Source of the DNA: Shimia sp039969785
Lineage (GTDB): Bacteria; Pseudomonadota; Alphaproteobacteria; Rhodobacterales; Rhodobacteraceae
DNA: 64,000 bases
Assembly (NCBI RefSeq): GCF_039969785.1
Contig: NZ_JBDVNC010000031.1
Span: 1-64,000 of the forward strand
Reading direction: 5' to 3'
The first letter of the stretch is position 1; each line of letters begins with the position of its first letter. The notes under the pieces were generated by a model. That model was not told the origin of the DNA, searched no databases, and saw only the letters and a list, made by a program, of their open reading frames with translations. A program made the position numbers and the translations under genes. This document shows, in pieces, positions 63,312 through 64,000 of the stretch.

Positions 63312-63884
63312 TCAGGCGGAAATGCGTGTCATCAAAAGCTTGATGGCGTTATCAAACAGTGCGGGATTTTCCTCTGCGCGGGCGGCCAGTTGGGCGCCCT
63401 CCAACAGGGACATCGTCGAGGCGGCCTCTAACGCGGGTTGAGATACGCCAGAAATTGAGCCATCATCGCGCCCGTTTTCAAACGCGTTTGTCATCCAGCC
63501 GATTACCATGGTGCGAAACAGGCTGATTTGATGGACCACTTCTGGGGCAAGGCTGTCGCGGCTGGCCGAGAACGAGGCGCAAAGGCACAGGCGTTTGCCT
63601 TCGTCGCTACCTATTTCGTATTGTTTGATGAGTTCCGCCAATTGCGCACCGCCGGTTTCAAACGAAGCGTCAATTTCCGCGCAGACAGTTTGAAAATTCT
63701 CGCGATACCGCTGCATCAACGCGACTGAGAGTTTGGCTTTGGATGGGAAGTGATGATGAATGCTTGCTTTTCGAATGCCAACGTCTTCGGCCAGATCGGC
63801 ATAGCTAAACCCGTCAAAACCAAGTCTGCGTGCGGCATTCTCGGCAGAGTTAAGCAGAGCAGTCTTTGTGTCGGTTGTTGGCAT
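63312..63884 (-). CDS. TetR-family transcriptional regulator
   Basis: 190 residues from the ATG at 63884, with AGGTGA six bases upstream; a GTG three codons earlier is possible. The N-terminal DNA-binding domain (SAENAARRLGFDGFSYADLAEDVGIRKASIHHHFPSKAKLS) is classic TetR; the C-terminal ligand domain contains RLCLCASFSASRDSL. It lies 5 bp after the stop of a flavin amine oxidase on the same strand and probably regulates it or the convergent operon. Confidence 0.88.
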   Translation of the reverse strand: MPTTDTKTALLNSAENAARRLGFDGFSYADLAEDVGIRKASIHHHFPSKAKLSVALMQRYRENFQTVCAEIDASFETGGAQLAELIKQYEIGSDEGKRLCLCASFSASRDSLAPEVVHQISLFRTMVIGWMTNAFENGRDDGSISGVSQPALEAASTMSLLEGAQLAARAEENPALFDNAIKLLMTRISA

Positions 63885-63889
63885 CTCGG

Positions 63890-64000
63890 TCACCTATCCT
63901 GGATTTCCAAAATCTTTAATACGTTTTCAGCAGCTTCCAAAGCCCCTTCGAGATAACCGCCAAATTCGGGCGCGAGCTCAGCACCGGAAAAATGCAAACG
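63890..64000 (-). CDS. Flavin monoamine oxidase, C-terminal end only (runs off window)
   Basis: The last 36 codons read LHFSGAELAPEFGGYLEGALEAAENVLKIL, matching the FAD-contact segment FxGAE...GYxEGA at the C-terminus of flavin amine oxidases (monoamine or putrescine oxidase type). The stop lies 5 bp before the TetR gene's ATG, so the two are probably cotranscribed. Most of the gene lies beyond the right edge. Confidence 0.7.
   Translation of the reverse strand, partial: RLHFSGAELAPEFGGYLEGALEAAENVLKILEIQDR

Overview
The window looks like chromosome from an alphaproteobacterium of the Rhodobacterales (Roseobacter type). This is inferred from the mix of intact housekeeping genes (gltB, gltD, uppP, an NDUFA9-like gene, tRNA-Leu), many periplasmic-binding-protein transporters (branched-chain type, two sugar types, TctABC), moderate-to-high GC, and a large RTX protein. 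No rRNA, CRISPR array or complete insertion sequence was found.

Layout. 0-0.16 kb: end of an IS6-family element. 0.66-13.8 kb: a catabolic block consisting of a sensor kinase, an NtrC-like regulator and a binding protein in one overlapping operon, then a second binding protein with LivHMGF-type transporter genes, an iron alcohol dehydrogenase, a secreted cyclase-family hydrolase and a succinate-semialdehyde-dehydrogenase-like enzyme. Matching pairs of GAGCG-N5-CGCTC palindromes precede both operons and probably tie them into one regulon. 13.8-15.4 kb: an IS3 scar, then a divergent VOC/HxlR pair. 15.5-24.8 kb: a LacI-type regulator and a polyol/sugar ABC operon running into dihydroxyacetone kinase and fructose-bisphosphatase. 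Six of its genes are broken by single-base indels, an amber codon or truncation, and it ends in an IS30 remnant. 24.9-34.6 kb: intact core genes (DUF4189 protein, gltB, GFA protein, hypothetical, gltD, uppP, NDUFA9-like).

34.9-46.3 kb is a degenerate genomic island inserted at the 3' end of tRNA-Leu(CAG). It is bounded by a 16-bp direct repeat of the tRNA end and holds IS3 scars, a 1948-residue RTX protein, a broken FAD monooxygenase and a P4-type integrase carrying an amber stop. 47.3-53.4 kb: a six-gene operon (PfkB kinase, nucleoside hydrolase, CUT1-type ABC transporter) that reads as nucleoside or ribosyl-compound uptake and salvage. 53.6 kb: another IS3 scar. 54.1-64 kb: a beta-lactamase-fold hydrolase and a class III aminotransferase, a divergent IclR regulator, a tripartite tricarboxylate transporter, an aldehyde dehydrogenase, a Tm-1-like (UPF0261) protein, then on the minus strand a TetR regulator and the C-terminus of a flavin amine oxidase. 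Together these suggest import and oxidation of an amine- or amino-acid-derived compound.

The main points for follow-up are the four-palindrome regulon with a regulator lacking a normal GAFTGA loop, the serial decay of the polyol operon, the tRNA-Leu island with its repeat-expanded RTX protein, and the nucleoside-hydrolase operon built around a sugar-type transporter. All functions are read from sequence motifs and gene order; no database search was possible.
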